NCBI GenBank assembly: GCA_963764675.1
Contig: CAVXTQ010000007.1
Span: 1,054,001 to 1,118,000, forward strand
Origin: Acidiferrum sp963764675
GTDB lineage: Bacteria; Acidobacteriota; Terriglobia; Acidiferrales; UBA7541
DNA length: 64,000 nt
Direction of reading: 5' to 3'
Shown here piece by piece: positions 1 to 8,992 of this stretch; position 1 is the stretch's first letter, and each line of letters opens with the position of its first letter. The notes beneath the pieces are model-generated. The model was not told where the DNA came from. It ran no database searches and saw only the letters and a program-made list of their open reading frames with translations. The translations under genes were made by a program, and so were the position numbers.

Positions 1-108
1 CCGAGCGTTCCCGCCATGGACTTGCGCATCATCACGCAAGAATTGGCCCACGCCAAAGAACTGCTGCAATCCGTAATGGAAGATTTACGCCGCGCGAAGG
101 AATCTTGA
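1..108 (+). CDS. 3' end of an unidentified gene (partial)
   Basis: An open frame enters from the left edge and ends with TGA at 106-108, giving 35 residues. The tail is an amphipathic helix (TQELAHAKELLQSVMEDLRRAKE) ending in a basic stretch. Nothing in it identifies a family. It converges on the minus-strand gene whose stop lies 4 bp further on. I call it because the frame is open and helix-like, but 35 residues are weak evidence. Confidence 0.45.
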   Translation, partial: PSVPAMDLRIITQELAHAKELLQSVMEDLRRAKES

Positions 109-112
109 ACGC

Positions 113-475
113 TCATCGAGGGTCTGGGCCGAAATTGGCATGAATCTTTTTCAAATCTCTCAGGTATATCGAGAAATTGAAGGTGGTTCCGGCAGCGTAC
201 AGAAAGGCACATAGTAGACACCCAGCCGGCAGCAACAATTTCCTTCCAACGCTATCCCAATAGTTGTGGAGCGGATTGCCGTAGAGAAACGGGATGATGG
301 AGACAAGGCTGCCGCCAAGTGTGACACCGAGCCAAGTCGTGCGACGCTTCCACGCGCGAACGCGCTGCTCGATAAGTTTTTCAGTTGCTTGATCTTGCTT
401 CTCCTCTTCTGCGGCGACGTCTCGACGAGGCCTTTCCGCATGTTTGTGATTGATTTGTGGTAAATCGTTCTTCAC
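113..475 (-). CDS. Small membrane protein of unknown function
   Basis: The product has 120 residues. The first 45 are very charged and rich in E, K and R (KHAERPRRDVAAEEEKQDQ), followed by two hydrophobic segments at about residues 48-66 and 80-102. This predicts an inner-membrane hairpin with a long soluble N-terminus. No family is recognised. It is followed upstream on the same strand by the MBL-fold hydrolase, with about 28 bp between them, so the two may be co-transcribed. Confidence 0.6.
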   Translation of the reverse strand: MKNDLPQINHKHAERPRRDVAAEEEKQDQATEKLIEQRVRAWKRRTTWLGVTLGGSLVSIIPFLYGNPLHNYWDSVGRKLLLPAGCLLCAFLYAAGTTFNFSIYLRDLKKIHANFGPDPR

Positions 476-503
476 GTTCGGCCCACCGCGGCTGGCTTAG
501 AGC

Positions 504-1199
504 TTACTTCTTCAAAAATGGATTCGACTGACGCTCTTCGCCGATTGTTGTGCGCGGGCCGTGCCCCGGGTGGACCACCGTGTCATCCGGCAGTTGCATC
601 ACCTTGCCGCGCAGCGACTCCATGAGCTGCTCCATCGAGCCGCCCCAAAGATCCGTCCGCCCTACGCTCCCAGCGAAGAGAGTGTCTCCGGCGAACAGCT
701 GCGGCGCGGCCACCGCAACTTTGCCCGCATCGGTGGGCACGTAGAGCGACACGCTGCCTGGCGAATGCCCTGGCGTGTGCATCACTTGCGCCGCCAGCGA
801 GCCCCACTGCAAGACGTCGCCGTCGGTCAGGAGTTGGTCGATCTCGCCGACTTCTGGCGGCGCGACGCCGAGGAACGCCGCTTGAATATCCATTCCTTGG
901 TAGAGAGGAACATCGTCGCGATGCATCATCACCGGCGCGCCGGTGTACTGATGCAGTTTGCACAGTCCGCCCACGTGATCGATGTGCGCGTGGGTGCTGA
1001 CGATGGCCTTCACCTTCAGCTTGTGGCGGCCCAGCAGCTCCAGGATGCGGCTGACTTCGTCGCCGGGATCGATCACCAGCGCCTCATGAGTCACCGGATC
1101 GCCGATGATCGTGCAGTTGCACTGCAGCATGCCTACGGGAATGGTGATTTGAAGGAATGGCTCGCGAGGATCGTTTACTGCGGGCTTGGAATCAGCCAT
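504..1199 (-). CDS. MBL-fold hydrolase, glyoxalase II-like (YcbL type)
   Basis: The product (231 aa) is a metallo-beta-lactamase-fold hydrolase. The metal motif THAHIDHVGG lies near residues 69-78, a second histidine in HTPGHSPGS, the bridging aspartate in FAGDTLFAGSVGRTD and the last histidine in VVHPGHGPRTTIGEE. This order is typical of the short YcbL/GloB2 proteins that hydrolyse thioesters such as S-lactoylglutathione, though the substrate is not shown here. I chose the ATG at 1199 because homologues begin near FLQITIPVGMLQCNC; an in-frame start exists upstream at 1253 but adds unrelated sequence. It diverges from ygfZ across 149 bp that must hold both promoters. Confidence 0.88.
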   Translation of the reverse strand: MADSKPAVNDPREPFLQITIPVGMLQCNCTIIGDPVTHEALVIDPGDEVSRILELLGRHKLKVKAIVSTHAHIDHVGGLCKLHQYTGAPVMMHRDDVPLYQGMDIQAAFLGVAPPEVGEIDQLLTDGDVLQWGSLAAQVMHTPGHSPGSVSLYVPTDAGKVAVAAPQLFAGDTLFAGSVGRTDLWGGSMEQLMESLRGKVMQLPDDTVVHPGHGPRTTIGEERQSNPFLKK

Positions 1200-1348
1200 G
1201 GGCGCAGTATACCACTCGCGCGCAACCGGCAGCTGGAGACGCGGCAGCAACACACAGCACCTGCTCTGCTAAACTGGTGACGCTAACCTGGGGACATTCG
1301 GCTGGGGACGCTACGCAGCTTAGCCGAACCCTGGCGCGCTCGCAAGAT

Positions 1349-2458
1349 ATGGAAGCCACGGGAACTCAACCTATTCTCGACACGCCGCTTGCCGATCTTC
1401 ATCGCGCGGCGGGAGCCAAACTCGGCGGATGGTTCGGCTGCGCGCTGCCCGACGATTTCGGCGATTGGCGCCGCGAGTATTTCTTCGCCAAGCAGAGCGT
1501 CGCGCTGATCGACAAGAACTACCGCGCCTATCTGTCTTTCACAGGTCCCGATCGCGTCCGCTACCTCAACGCGATTCTCACCAACAACATCAAGGACCTC
1601 GCGACCTCGCGCGGCACGATTTCGCTGCTCCTGAATCCGCAGGGCCGCATCCTCGCCGAAATCGAGACCTACGCGCTACCAGACAAACTCTTCTGCGTTT
1701 CCTACGCGATGATTCGAGACCGCCTGATCGAAACGCTCGACAAATTCATCATCATGGACGACGTCACGCTGACCGACGACACGCAGCAGTTTGGCACGCT
1801 TGCGTTGGAAGGTCCTGCGGCGGCCAAGATCGTTTTCGAGCTCACTGGCGTCGATCTGAACGCGCTCCCTGAATTAGGCATGCAAGAGTCTCGCGTCGGC
1901 TCGCTACCTTGCACAGTGATACGCAGGTCGCTCGGAAAGTTCGTGAGCGCCGAATTTCTGATCGATCGCCAGCATTTGCCGGAACTTTGGAACTTGCTTC
2001 TCGAAAAAACACGTGCCGCGGGCGGCGTTCCGATGGGCTACACCGCGCTGAGCGCCACGCGACTCGAGCAAGGCATTCCGTGGTTCAGCTACGACTTCGG
2101 CGAAAAGCAGATTCCGCACGAAGCGGGACTCCAAGACTCGCACATCAGCTACACCAAGGGCTGCTACACCGGCCAGGAGATCGTCGAGCGCGTCCGTTCT
2201 CGCGGGCAAGTGAATCGCCGACGCGTCGACCTGGTTTTCGACGGTCCCACCGCGCCGCCCGCGGGCGAGATTCTCACCGTTACCGGAAAAGAAGCCGGCT
2301 ATGTCACCCGCGCCGCGACCATCCCTGCAAACCCGCCATCGCGCGAGTTCGCCATCGGCATGGGTTACGCCCGCAAAGAAGCCAACGCTCCGGGAACTCG
2401 CTTGGATTGGACCGGCGGAACCGCTACAGTATCGAAGTTTCCCGACGAGGCTTTGTGA
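1349..2458 (+). CDS. ygfZ: YgfZ/GcvT-family folate-binding protein
   Basis: The product has 369 residues and belongs to the aminomethyltransferase-like folate-binding family. YgfZ proteins help assemble or repair certain iron-sulfur enzymes with tetrahydrofolate; that role is known from the family and not shown here. The diagnostic motif KGCYTGQE is at residues 270-277, and the N-terminal GcvT-like domain includes the conserved YRAYLSFTGPDRVRYLNAILTNN region. The open frame extends upstream to 1157, but the ATG at 1349 fits the family length. Its stop overlaps the start of the cupin gene (GTGA), which suggests translational coupling. Confidence 0.9.
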   Translation: MEATGTQPILDTPLADLHRAAGAKLGGWFGCALPDDFGDWRREYFFAKQSVALIDKNYRAYLSFTGPDRVRYLNAILTNNIKDLATSRGTISLLLNPQGRILAEIETYALPDKLFCVSYAMIRDRLIETLDKFIIMDDVTLTDDTQQFGTLALEGPAAAKIVFELTGVDLNALPELGMQESRVGSLPCTVIRRSLGKFVSAEFLIDRQHLPELWNLLLEKTRAAGGVPMGYTALSATRLEQGIPWFSYDFGEKQIPHEAGLQDSHISYTKGCYTGQEIVERVRSRGQVNRRRVDLVFDGPTAPPAGEILTVTGKEAGYVTRAATIPANPPSREFAIGMGYARKEANAPGTRLDWTGGTATVSKFPDEAL

Positions 2459-3189
2459 AACTCTCTCCATTTCTCTGTACCTGTGCCATTCTGCTTCCGC
2501 TGATGACTATGGCTTCTCGCGCGCAAGATCAAGTGGCTACTGATCCCGGCATCGCTAAGGTCGAATTCGAGAACGAGCAGGTTCGCGTCCTGCGCGTCTC
2601 CTACGCTGGGCATCAAAAAAGCCAGATGCACAGTCATCCCAGCCGCATCGTCGTCACGCTCACCAAGAGTGAGAGCCACGCTTCTTTTCCCGACGGCAAA
2701 TCGCAGAATTCGCAACGTGGCGCGGGCGAGCTTTTCTGGAGCGAGCCGGTCACGCACCAGATCGAAAACCTTTCTGCCGATCCGATCACGAACATCGAGA
2801 TCGAACTGAAACAGTCCAAAGGCCACGGCGCGGAAGTAAAATCCGCCGCGACGCCTGCGACAGCACAAGGAACGGAAAGCGATCCCATCCCCGTCGAGGA
2901 AGAGCCCCATCACCACGTCATCTTCGAGAATCAATACGTGCGCGTCCTCGACGTGGTCGTGAAGCCCGGCGAGACCACGCTCTTCCACAAGCATTCGCTC
3001 GACAACGTCGCCGTCATTCTTACCGGCACGGAACTGAGGAACCAAATCCCCGGCAAGGATTGGACCCAGCGAACGGCCAACGACGGCTCCGTAGGATTTG
3101 CCGCCGGCACCGCAAAGCCTTACGTGCATCGCATCAGCAATGCCGGCTCGACCGTCTTCCACGTCCTCGACATCCAGATTCTTCCCTGA
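2455..3189 (+). CDS. Secreted double-cupin protein
   Basis: A 244-residue protein starts with GTG at 2455, overlapping the ygfZ stop. It opens with a signal peptide (LSPFLCTCAILLPLMTMASRAQ, cleavage after residue ~24). Two similar cupin-like halves follow: VEFENEQVRVLRVSYAGHQKSQMHSHP near residue 35 and VIFENQYVRVLDVVVKPGETTLFHKHSLD near residue 155, each with the His-containing metal-site motif. The substrate is unknown. The strong internal similarity points to duplication of one beta-barrel domain. Location is predicted periplasmic. Confidence 0.8.
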   Translation: MKLSPFLCTCAILLPLMTMASRAQDQVATDPGIAKVEFENEQVRVLRVSYAGHQKSQMHSHPSRIVVTLTKSESHASFPDGKSQNSQRGAGELFWSEPVTHQIENLSADPITNIEIELKQSKGHGAEVKSAATPATAQGTESDPIPVEEEPHHHVIFENQYVRVLDVVVKPGETTLFHKHSLDNVAVILTGTELRNQIPGKDWTQRTANDGSVGFAAGTAKPYVHRISNAGSTVFHVLDIQILP

Positions 3190-3202
3190 CGGGACTGGAC
3201 GC

Positions 3203-5632
3203 TCACTCGTAGCGCAACGCTTCCAGGGGATCGACCTTGGCGGCGCGGCGGACTGGGACCCAGCAGGCCAGCAGCGCGACGGCGACGAACAGCAGGCCGA
3301 CGACGATCAGCGTTGCGGGATCATCGGGCCGCACGCCAAAGAGAAAAGACCTTAGGACGCGCGACAGGATGACGGCCAGGACGACACCTGCCAACACGCC
3401 TGCGGCGATCAGGCGGAATCCCTCAGCGAAGATCAGGTTGCGGATGTCCCTCTGCCCTGCGCCGATGGCGGTGCGGATGGCTAGCTCGCGGCGGCGGGAG
3501 GCTACCGAGAGCGAAAGCACGCCGTAGATGCCGACGAGCGTCAGAGCGCTTCCCACGACGGAAAATCCGACCAGCAACTGCATCGCGAAGGTACGGGAAG
3601 CCAGCGAATCGCCGCGAATCTGCTCGAGGGTCTTGAGGTTTTCGATGGCGGCGGTGGGATCGACGGCGTGCAGCTCTCGCTGGACCGCGACGATCACGGA
3701 CTGTGGGTCTGCGGCGGTGCGGATCACCAGATGTTTGGAGAACGCATGCGCCTCCCAAAGAGATAGATAGATCTCGGGCGACGCGGCCTGGGTGAGGTCG
3801 TCGGTGCGGCCGTTGGCAACCTCGCCGACGATCAGCGCAGGGGGTTTCTGCCGCCCGTCGAACCAGAGCTTGCGTCCGGTCGGATTGGCGCCGGGAAAGT
3901 AGCGGTCCACAAATGCCCGGTTGACGATGGCAACGTCGACGTCCTTGTGGTCATCGGTGTCGCGAAATTCGCGCCCGTCGACCATCGCCACACCCATCAG
4001 CTTGAAGTAGTCCGGCGTGACCGCGCGCAGAGGCAGAGCGATCTTGTCGCTTTCCTTGGCCGCTTCGGGCTGGCCCTCGACGTCCAGAGCCCCCGGCCAA
4101 TTGTTGCCGGTCAACGGCACGCCCCAGGCAAAGGCAGCATATTGAACGCCGGGAAGGGCGGACACGCGTTGCAAGGCTTGCTTGTGAAAGTTGGCCCAGT
4201 CTCCCTGGACGGCCGTAACACTCATGGTGAGAATGCGTCCGGTGTTGTATCCGGATGGCACGTTCGCGATGTTCATCATGGTGCGAATCAGGAGGCCGGC
4301 GCCGACCAGCAGCGCCAGGGTCAGCGCGGTTTGCACCAGGGTGACTCCGCGCAGCAGGCGGCGCTCGCCGAGGCCGGTGCTGCTTTTCGATCCGCCGCCT
4401 TTGAGCACTTCCATGGGGTCCAGCCCGGAGGCGCGCAGAGCCGGGAGAAGCGCGGCGAGCATGGCTGCGAGAACCGCCGAGCCCAGTCCGCAGGCGAGCA
4501 CCGCCCAGCCGGTGGTGACACTATCAAGGCGCGGAATGGCGTGCACGGCAACCAGCTTGAACAGCCTGACCACCCCGAAAGCCAGCCCGACACCGAGTCC
4601 GCCCCCCAACAGAGCGAGCAGCAAACTCTCGGCCGCAACCTGGCGGAAAAGAGCAATGCGGCGCATCCCCAAAGCGCTGCGCACAGCGTATTCCTGCTGG
4701 CGTTGCAGCCCGCGCACCAGCAACAAGGCGGCAGCGTTCCCGCAGCCGATCAAGAGGACCAGCGCGGCCGCGCCCAGCAGGGGCAGCAGGATGCGCCGGC
4801 CGTCGCGATTCATTTCGTCGGTAACCGATTTAAGCTGGGGAGCGATGCCTTGAAAGTCGGGATCGGATTGTCCTTGCCTGGCGACGATGAGCGAGAGTTC
4901 CCCTTGCGCCTTCTGGATCGGAGTGGCGTCGCGCAATCGCGCCACGATGTCCCACTCCGGGTCCTTCAAGTGCTTTGCGTCAGGCGTAACCGGAATGAAG
5001 AAATCCACGGTGGCGTTGACGTTGTAGTTCGGCTCCTTCGAGGCCCCCGGCGTGGGAAGAAAACGGACGCCGGGCGGCATGATGCCGATTACGGTGGGCG
5101 GCGCGTCCCAGCGGCTGATGCGCACGGTTTTACCGATGATTTGCGGGTCGGCGTTGAAGCGGCGCTGCCAAAACTCGTAGCCGAGGAGGATCACCGGCGG
5201 CGGTCCAGCTGCAGTTTCGGACTCGACGAAAGTGCGGCCCGTTACCGGCTGGAGTCCCGTAACCTGGAAATAGTCTTTGGTGACGACCATGCCCTCAATG
5301 GATTCGCTGCCGTCGTTGCGGACGAGGAAGTTGAAGGTCCAGGCATAAGCGGCGATGCCTGCGAAGGATTTCGCTTCTTTTTGCCATTCCATCCATTGCT
5401 GGGCGGGCCAAGCGTGAGGGTTTTCTTGCTGTTGGCCATCGGTGCGGGCGGATGGAATCAGGACGAGCTGCTGCGGCTGCCGGTAGGGCGGCAGCGTCAG
5501 GAGAACGCCTTGGATCAGGCTGAAAACCGCCGAGGTTGCGCCAATCCCCAGGGCCAGCGTGAGCACCGCGATCAGGCTGAAGCCGGGTTGTTTCAGCAAC
5601 ATCCGAATGGCAAAACGCAGGTCTCGAAGCAT
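3203..5632 (-). CDS. Acidobacterial-type MacB/FtsX permease (ADOP family)
   Basis: The product has 809 residues and the arrangement of the acidobacterial duplicated orphan permeases. It starts MLRDLRFAIRMLLKQPGFSLIAVLTLALGIGATS (first TM helix), then has a large MacB periplasmic domain (residues ~60-240), an FtsX domain with three helices (~280-400), a second periplasmic domain and a second FtsX domain at the C-terminus ending VRRAAKVDPLEALRYE. No ATPase gene is adjacent, which is usual for this orphan family. The substrate is unknown. It converges on the cupin gene with 13 bp between stops, and a 10-bp inverted repeat lies just upstream of its start. Confidence 0.93.
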   Translation of the reverse strand: MLRDLRFAIRMLLKQPGFSLIAVLTLALGIGATSAVFSLIQGVLLTLPPYRQPQQLVLIPSARTDGQQQENPHAWPAQQWMEWQKEAKSFAGIAAYAWTFNFLVRNDGSESIEGMVVTKDYFQVTGLQPVTGRTFVESETAAGPPPVILLGYEFWQRRFNADPQIIGKTVRISRWDAPPTVIGIMPPGVRFLPTPGASKEPNYNVNATVDFFIPVTPDAKHLKDPEWDIVARLRDATPIQKAQGELSLIVARQGQSDPDFQGIAPQLKSVTDEMNRDGRRILLPLLGAAALVLLIGCGNAAALLLVRGLQRQQEYAVRSALGMRRIALFRQVAAESLLLALLGGGLGVGLAFGVVRLFKLVAVHAIPRLDSVTTGWAVLACGLGSAVLAAMLAALLPALRASGLDPMEVLKGGGSKSSTGLGERRLLRGVTLVQTALTLALLVGAGLLIRTMMNIANVPSGYNTGRILTMSVTAVQGDWANFHKQALQRVSALPGVQYAAFAWGVPLTGNNWPGALDVEGQPEAAKESDKIALPLRAVTPDYFKLMGVAMVDGREFRDTDDHKDVDVAIVNRAFVDRYFPGANPTGRKLWFDGRQKPPALIVGEVANGRTDDLTQAASPEIYLSLWEAHAFSKHLVIRTAADPQSVIVAVQRELHAVDPTAAIENLKTLEQIRGDSLASRTFAMQLLVGFSVVGSALTLVGIYGVLSLSVASRRRELAIRTAIGAGQRDIRNLIFAEGFRLIAAGVLAGVVLAVILSRVLRSFLFGVRPDDPATLIVVGLLFVAVALLACWVPVRRAAKVDPLEALRYE

Positions 5633-5665
5633 CGGAGCTCCTCTGGCCTTGTCGATGAGCTTATG

Positions 5666-5702
5666 CCGGGAACAACGAGGATGCTAGTCGTTTTGTTCCC
5701 GG
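5666..5702. promoter_or_regulatory. 10-bp perfect inverted repeat upstream of the permease
   Basis: The arms CCGGGAACAA (5666-5675) and TTGTTCCCGG (5693-5702) are perfect inverted copies separated by 17 bp, so the dyad centres are about 27 bp apart. The site ends 34 bp before the permease ATG on the minus strand, a position suited to repression. It could be an operator for a dimeric or tetrameric regulator. No regulator gene is adjacent. Confidence 0.45.
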
Positions 5703-5812
5703 GATAGTCGCTCGCTTTGACGAATAGGATCGGGGAGGGTTAGGGCGGCGGCGCGAGTAGCGGGTCAGACGAACTCCACCCATAACCTCGTGTTTGTGGC
5801 TAGTTTAGAGGC

Positions 5813-5834
5813 GCACAGACAAGAGTGTCTGTGC
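5813..5834. repeat. Short hairpin 3' of the DUF2950 gene
   Basis: GCACAGACA, a 4-base loop AGAG, then TGTCTGTGC form a perfect 9-bp stem. It lies 9 bp beyond the DUF2950 stop. There is no strong T tract, so it is better described as a REP-like or weak-terminator hairpin than as a classical terminator. Confidence 0.4.
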
Positions 5835-5843
5835 TACGCACGG

Positions 5844-6876
5844 CTATTGTTGGTCCACGCGCTTCCAGGTTGGGTCGGGATCGTACTCGGTCATGGCGCC
5901 GGCGATCTTCGCGGTGTTTGCGCCTAGGTTTTTCTCGTAGACGCGGCCTTGCTGGTTCACGGTGAAGGTCATTACGCCGGAGCTGCCCCATTTGTCGGGG
6001 TAGGCTACCAGTGCGTAGCCCGCGATCATGTTGCCGTTGATGATGTAGTTGTACTTGCCGCCCGCCGCGTGAGCTCCCTGCTTCATCAGGATCTTGAAGT
6101 AATATCCGTGAAATGGCGCGTGCTCCAGCGTGAGGCCTTCGGCTTCCGCGCCGCCGCCCTCCCCTGCCGCCGCGTCTTCCTTTGGACCGTAGCCTGCCGC
6201 GCGCGCCGCCGCGACCAGTTGACCCAGCGGGCTCGGCTTCTCGCTCTCCGCGGTCTCCCAATACAGCCCGTCGTGTTTCCCCGGCGAGCTGACTAAGTGC
6301 TGCGCGTACTCCGCAACGCCATCGTGATCCCAATCGGCTTCGGTGAAGTACTCCCACTGCGCCACGGCGTAGGCGCGGCAGGTTTCGATGGCGGCGAGTT
6401 CATTTTCACCGACATGGCGGTTCAGAATTTCGTCCATGCCCGCCTTGGTGTCGAAGCTCCATTTGCCGTCTTTCTGCACGACCGGGATGGGCGTCGGCCA
6501 ATTGTCTTGTCCCACCAGCACGGTGTACTTCGCGTCGTTCTCTTTCCGCAAGGTTGCGGATTCTCCGACTGCGGCCGAAAAGTCCTTCAGATCCTTATCG
6601 TCCTCCACGGCATCACCGGACAGCAGCTTGGCGTAGTCCGAGCCGAAAATCTTTGCTCAGCTCGGTGCGGTCCTTGGCCTTGGCAGCGGACACCAGCGCC
6701 TGCAGCGCGTCTTCCGGTGCGGAAAACGCCTGCTGGGCGCGCAAAGCTCCTGCGCAGAACGCCATCGCAAAAAGAAAACCGATGGCCGCGGCGATATGGC
6801 GCCTCCGCCCAATCGCCGTCACTCTAGAGTTGATCGCTGTGCTCATCGGAGTCCTCCTGTCGCCATTCGCGCTCAT
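5844..6876 (-). pseudogene. DUF2950 family secreted protein, split by one frameshift
   Basis: Two adjacent frames encode the two parts of one DUF2950 protein. The first (6876 down to 6613) has a signal peptide (AAAIGFLFAMAFCAGALRAQQ) and the conserved FSAPEDALQALVSAAKAKDRTELSK. The second (5844-6650) continues as IFGSDYAKLLSGDAVEDDK and carries the family C-terminus with HGYYFKIL and GYALVAYPDKWGSSGVMTF. One extra base in the short A run at about 6652 explains the break. The start overlaps the stop of the DUF3300 gene (ATGA), as expected for this common DUF3300-DUF2950 pair. Function is unknown. The break is either a recent mutation or an assembly error. Confidence 0.85.
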
Positions 6877-8303
6877 TGGTGCCTCCCGCCGCCGCCGCTC
6901 GGACGGCCTCCGCCGCCAGAAGGACGACCGCCGCCACCGCCGCCATGTGATGCCGGAGTGTAGGTGCGCACTGGCTGCGACATCTGCGTGCGGCTGGACT
7001 GGCCGCGCTGGCTGGAAACGTTGGCGTTGAAATTTCCCTCCGAGTGTCCGAAGGTGTGCACGTTGTTTTGCACCTGCGTCGGATGGTTGTTTTGATTGAT
7101 GCTGGTATTCCCTCGGAACTGGTTCACGCGCGAGTTGTTCACGTCGATGTTTCGGTTCAGCACTTTGTTGTTTATGCTGTTATTTCCGGTCGACCCGCGA
7201 TTGTTCTGCACGTTGCTATTCACGTTGTTCTGAATGTTGTTCACGCGCGTATTGTTGTTCACGCGGACATTGTTGTTCACCGTCACGTTCCCACGCCCGG
7301 CGTTGTAGTTGGCGACTCGCGTGTTGTTCACATGCACGTTGTTGTAGTTCACGTTGTTGTGGATGTAGTTGTAGTGGTTGATGTTGTTCACGTTCACGGT
7401 GCGATTGATCACCGTGCGATTCACGTTGATGTTCGTATAGCGGTTATTGATGTAGACGTTGTTCCCACGGACGAACGGCCGCCCGCGATTGATCCATCCA
7501 CCATTCCATCCGCCCCACGGCCGCCATCCGGTATAAAACACGCCGCCCCACCCGCCGCCGAAGCCCCAGTGAAAGTCCAGATTCAGCCACCCGCCGATCG
7601 GATAGCCGACGCCAAAGGCAATCGCCGGCCCCCAATACGGACGCCGGTAGTAGCAGATCGCCGGATCGTAAACGGGCACGTAGATGTATTGCGGCTGAAT
7701 GGGATCGATGGCGATGTAGCCTCCATTTTCGAGGACCTCTTGTTGCGGCGTGGTCACCAAATTCCCAACGTTGCGCGCCATGTGCCGCAGGCGCTGCACC
7801 GCTGTCGAGACATCGGTTGACTGGTTCACATATGCCTGGCCCACCGAAGTGGTCCAATCGATCTTGTCGGCCATCATCTCGACGACCGACGGATAGTGCG
7901 CGACGGCCTTTACGCTGACGTCCCAATTCTGATCGTCGATTCCCGCTTGCCCGTTTCCGCGCACCCAACGCGCCGCTTCCTCTACTTGATCGGGGAACGT
8001 CGCCGCGATGAGCACCTGCGCCAGCAGCGGATCGGGATACAGCGCGACTGGCGACAAAAGATTGTCGAGTTGATCGGGCGAATACGGCTGGTAGTCGGCA
8101 TTCGGCGCCTGCCCCGGACTCGGGGCTTGATTCTGATCTTGATTCGGATCTTGATTCGGATCTTGATTCTGGTTCGCGTCCTGATTCTGGTTCTGATCCT
8201 GCTCTTGCAAAGATGCAGGTGCTACCGATGGAATCGAGCCCGCTTTCACGACAGGGAAACCAACCAGAAACAACACGAGCAGAAAAGCGGCAGCTCTATA
8301 CAT
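6873..8303 (-). CDS. DUF3300 domain secreted protein with Asn-rich tail
   Basis: The product has 476 residues. A signal peptide at the N-terminus is followed by a low-complexity stretch of NQD/NQDP repeats (residues ~35-65). The DUF3300 domain follows (YSPDQLDNLLSPVALYPDPLLAQVLIAATFPDQVEEAARW, ~75-220). Then come a Gly/Trp-rich segment (GWGGVFYTGWRPWGGWNGGW) and more than 100 residues of Asn/Val repeats (NVNNINHYNYIHNN and similar). The end is Gly/Arg-rich. It is probably exported and surface- or matrix-associated. The function of the family is not established. It is coupled to the DUF2950 gene downstream. Confidence 0.88.
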   Translation of the reverse strand: MYRAAAFLLVLFLVGFPVVKAGSIPSVAPASLQEQDQNQNQDANQNQDPNQDPNQDQNQAPSPGQAPNADYQPYSPDQLDNLLSPVALYPDPLLAQVLIAATFPDQVEEAARWVRGNGQAGIDDQNWDVSVKAVAHYPSVVEMMADKIDWTTSVGQAYVNQSTDVSTAVQRLRHMARNVGNLVTTPQQEVLENGGYIAIDPIQPQYIYVPVYDPAICYYRRPYWGPAIAFGVGYPIGGWLNLDFHWGFGGGWGGVFYTGWRPWGGWNGGWINRGRPFVRGNNVYINNRYTNINVNRTVINRTVNVNNINHYNYIHNNVNYNNVHVNNTRVANYNAGRGNVTVNNNVRVNNNTRVNNIQNNVNSNVQNNRGSTGNNSINNKVLNRNIDVNNSRVNQFRGNTSINQNNHPTQVQNNVHTFGHSEGNFNANVSSQRGQSSRTQMSQPVRTYTPASHGGGGGGRPSGGGGRPSGGGGRHQ

Positions 8304-8494
8304 GAGCGGATTTCTCCTTCCGATGCGGGTAGACGGTCGATACTTCGTTCATGAATGTTCCAGAGAAACTACGGTTACAGTCGCGCGACTCGCGGCCGCG
8401 ACCACGCCAGGGAGGGTGTCCCATCTTACCAGTTGCCGCAAGGCCACAAACAACAGATTGCGTGCGGTGCAAGAGCTGAGCAATGCCGGCGCTT

Positions 8495-8983
8495 TCAGTC
8501 GAACTCGCGCCGCGGGGCGGACTGCTCGGCGCCGCATCGCCCGGCCGCTATGTCCGCTACGAAATAATTCTCGCCGCGGATCTGCACACCGGCTAGCCGC
8601 CGCAGCATCGCAATTTGTCCGATGTGCGTCAGCGCATCCGCAATGGGAGCTTGAAACAGCTTTTCGATGGGAGCGTGCAAAGGCTCGGTCGAAGCGAGAT
8701 AGTCGTCGAATTTCTTCACCGCGGCGAAAAAGCGCTCCACTTCGGCGTTCCACGCAAGCGGCTCCGAATCGTGCCACGAGGCCTTGCCCTGCGCCATGGA
8801 AAGCGCCCAATCGAACAAATCACCGATGTGCGCCAAGATTTTTGCCGGCGTGCGCGTCGAATCGCCGCTGCGAAATACGGCAAACGTTTCCGGCGCGCCG
8901 CGCAACGCTTTTCCGCCGCGATAGGCCACGGTCGCAAGGGTATGCCGCAAGAATTGCCGAGCGGGATCCGGCGAAGCGCTCAT
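8495..8983 (-). CDS. DinB-like four-helix protein
   Basis: A 162-residue protein with the features of the DinB/YfiT superfamily: an N-terminal helix, a histidine in ILAHIGDLFDWALSMAQG (~residue 50) and the late THIGQIAMLRRLAG (~residue 120) with the second metal histidine. Family members are putative metal-dependent hydrolases or thiol transferases; the activity here is unknown. It lies 9 bp beyond nuoB on the same strand and may share its transcript. A second, different DinB protein is at 12903-13409. Confidence 0.8.
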   Translation of the reverse strand: MSASPDPARQFLRHTLATVAYRGGKALRGAPETFAVFRSGDSTRTPAKILAHIGDLFDWALSMAQGKASWHDSEPLAWNAEVERFFAAVKKFDDYLASTEPLHAPIEKLFQAPIADALTHIGQIAMLRRLAGVQIRGENYFVADIAAGRCGAEQSAPRREFD

Positions 8984-8992
8984 GGAAAACGA

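Noticed and set aside
561..1280. Long plus-strand frame opposite the MBL hydrolase
   Set aside because: It mirrors a clear gene, is rich in His/Arg/Ala and has no recognisable domain.
3947..5707. 586-codon plus-strand frame
   Set aside because: It is the complement of the permease gene, a GC-rich shadow frame without domain signs.
7040..7480. Dense repeats of GTTGTTCACG and GTTGATG type, CRISPR-like at first sight
   Set aside because: They are the codons of the Asn/Val repeats in the DUF3300 protein; spacing is irregular and there are no unique spacers or cas genes.
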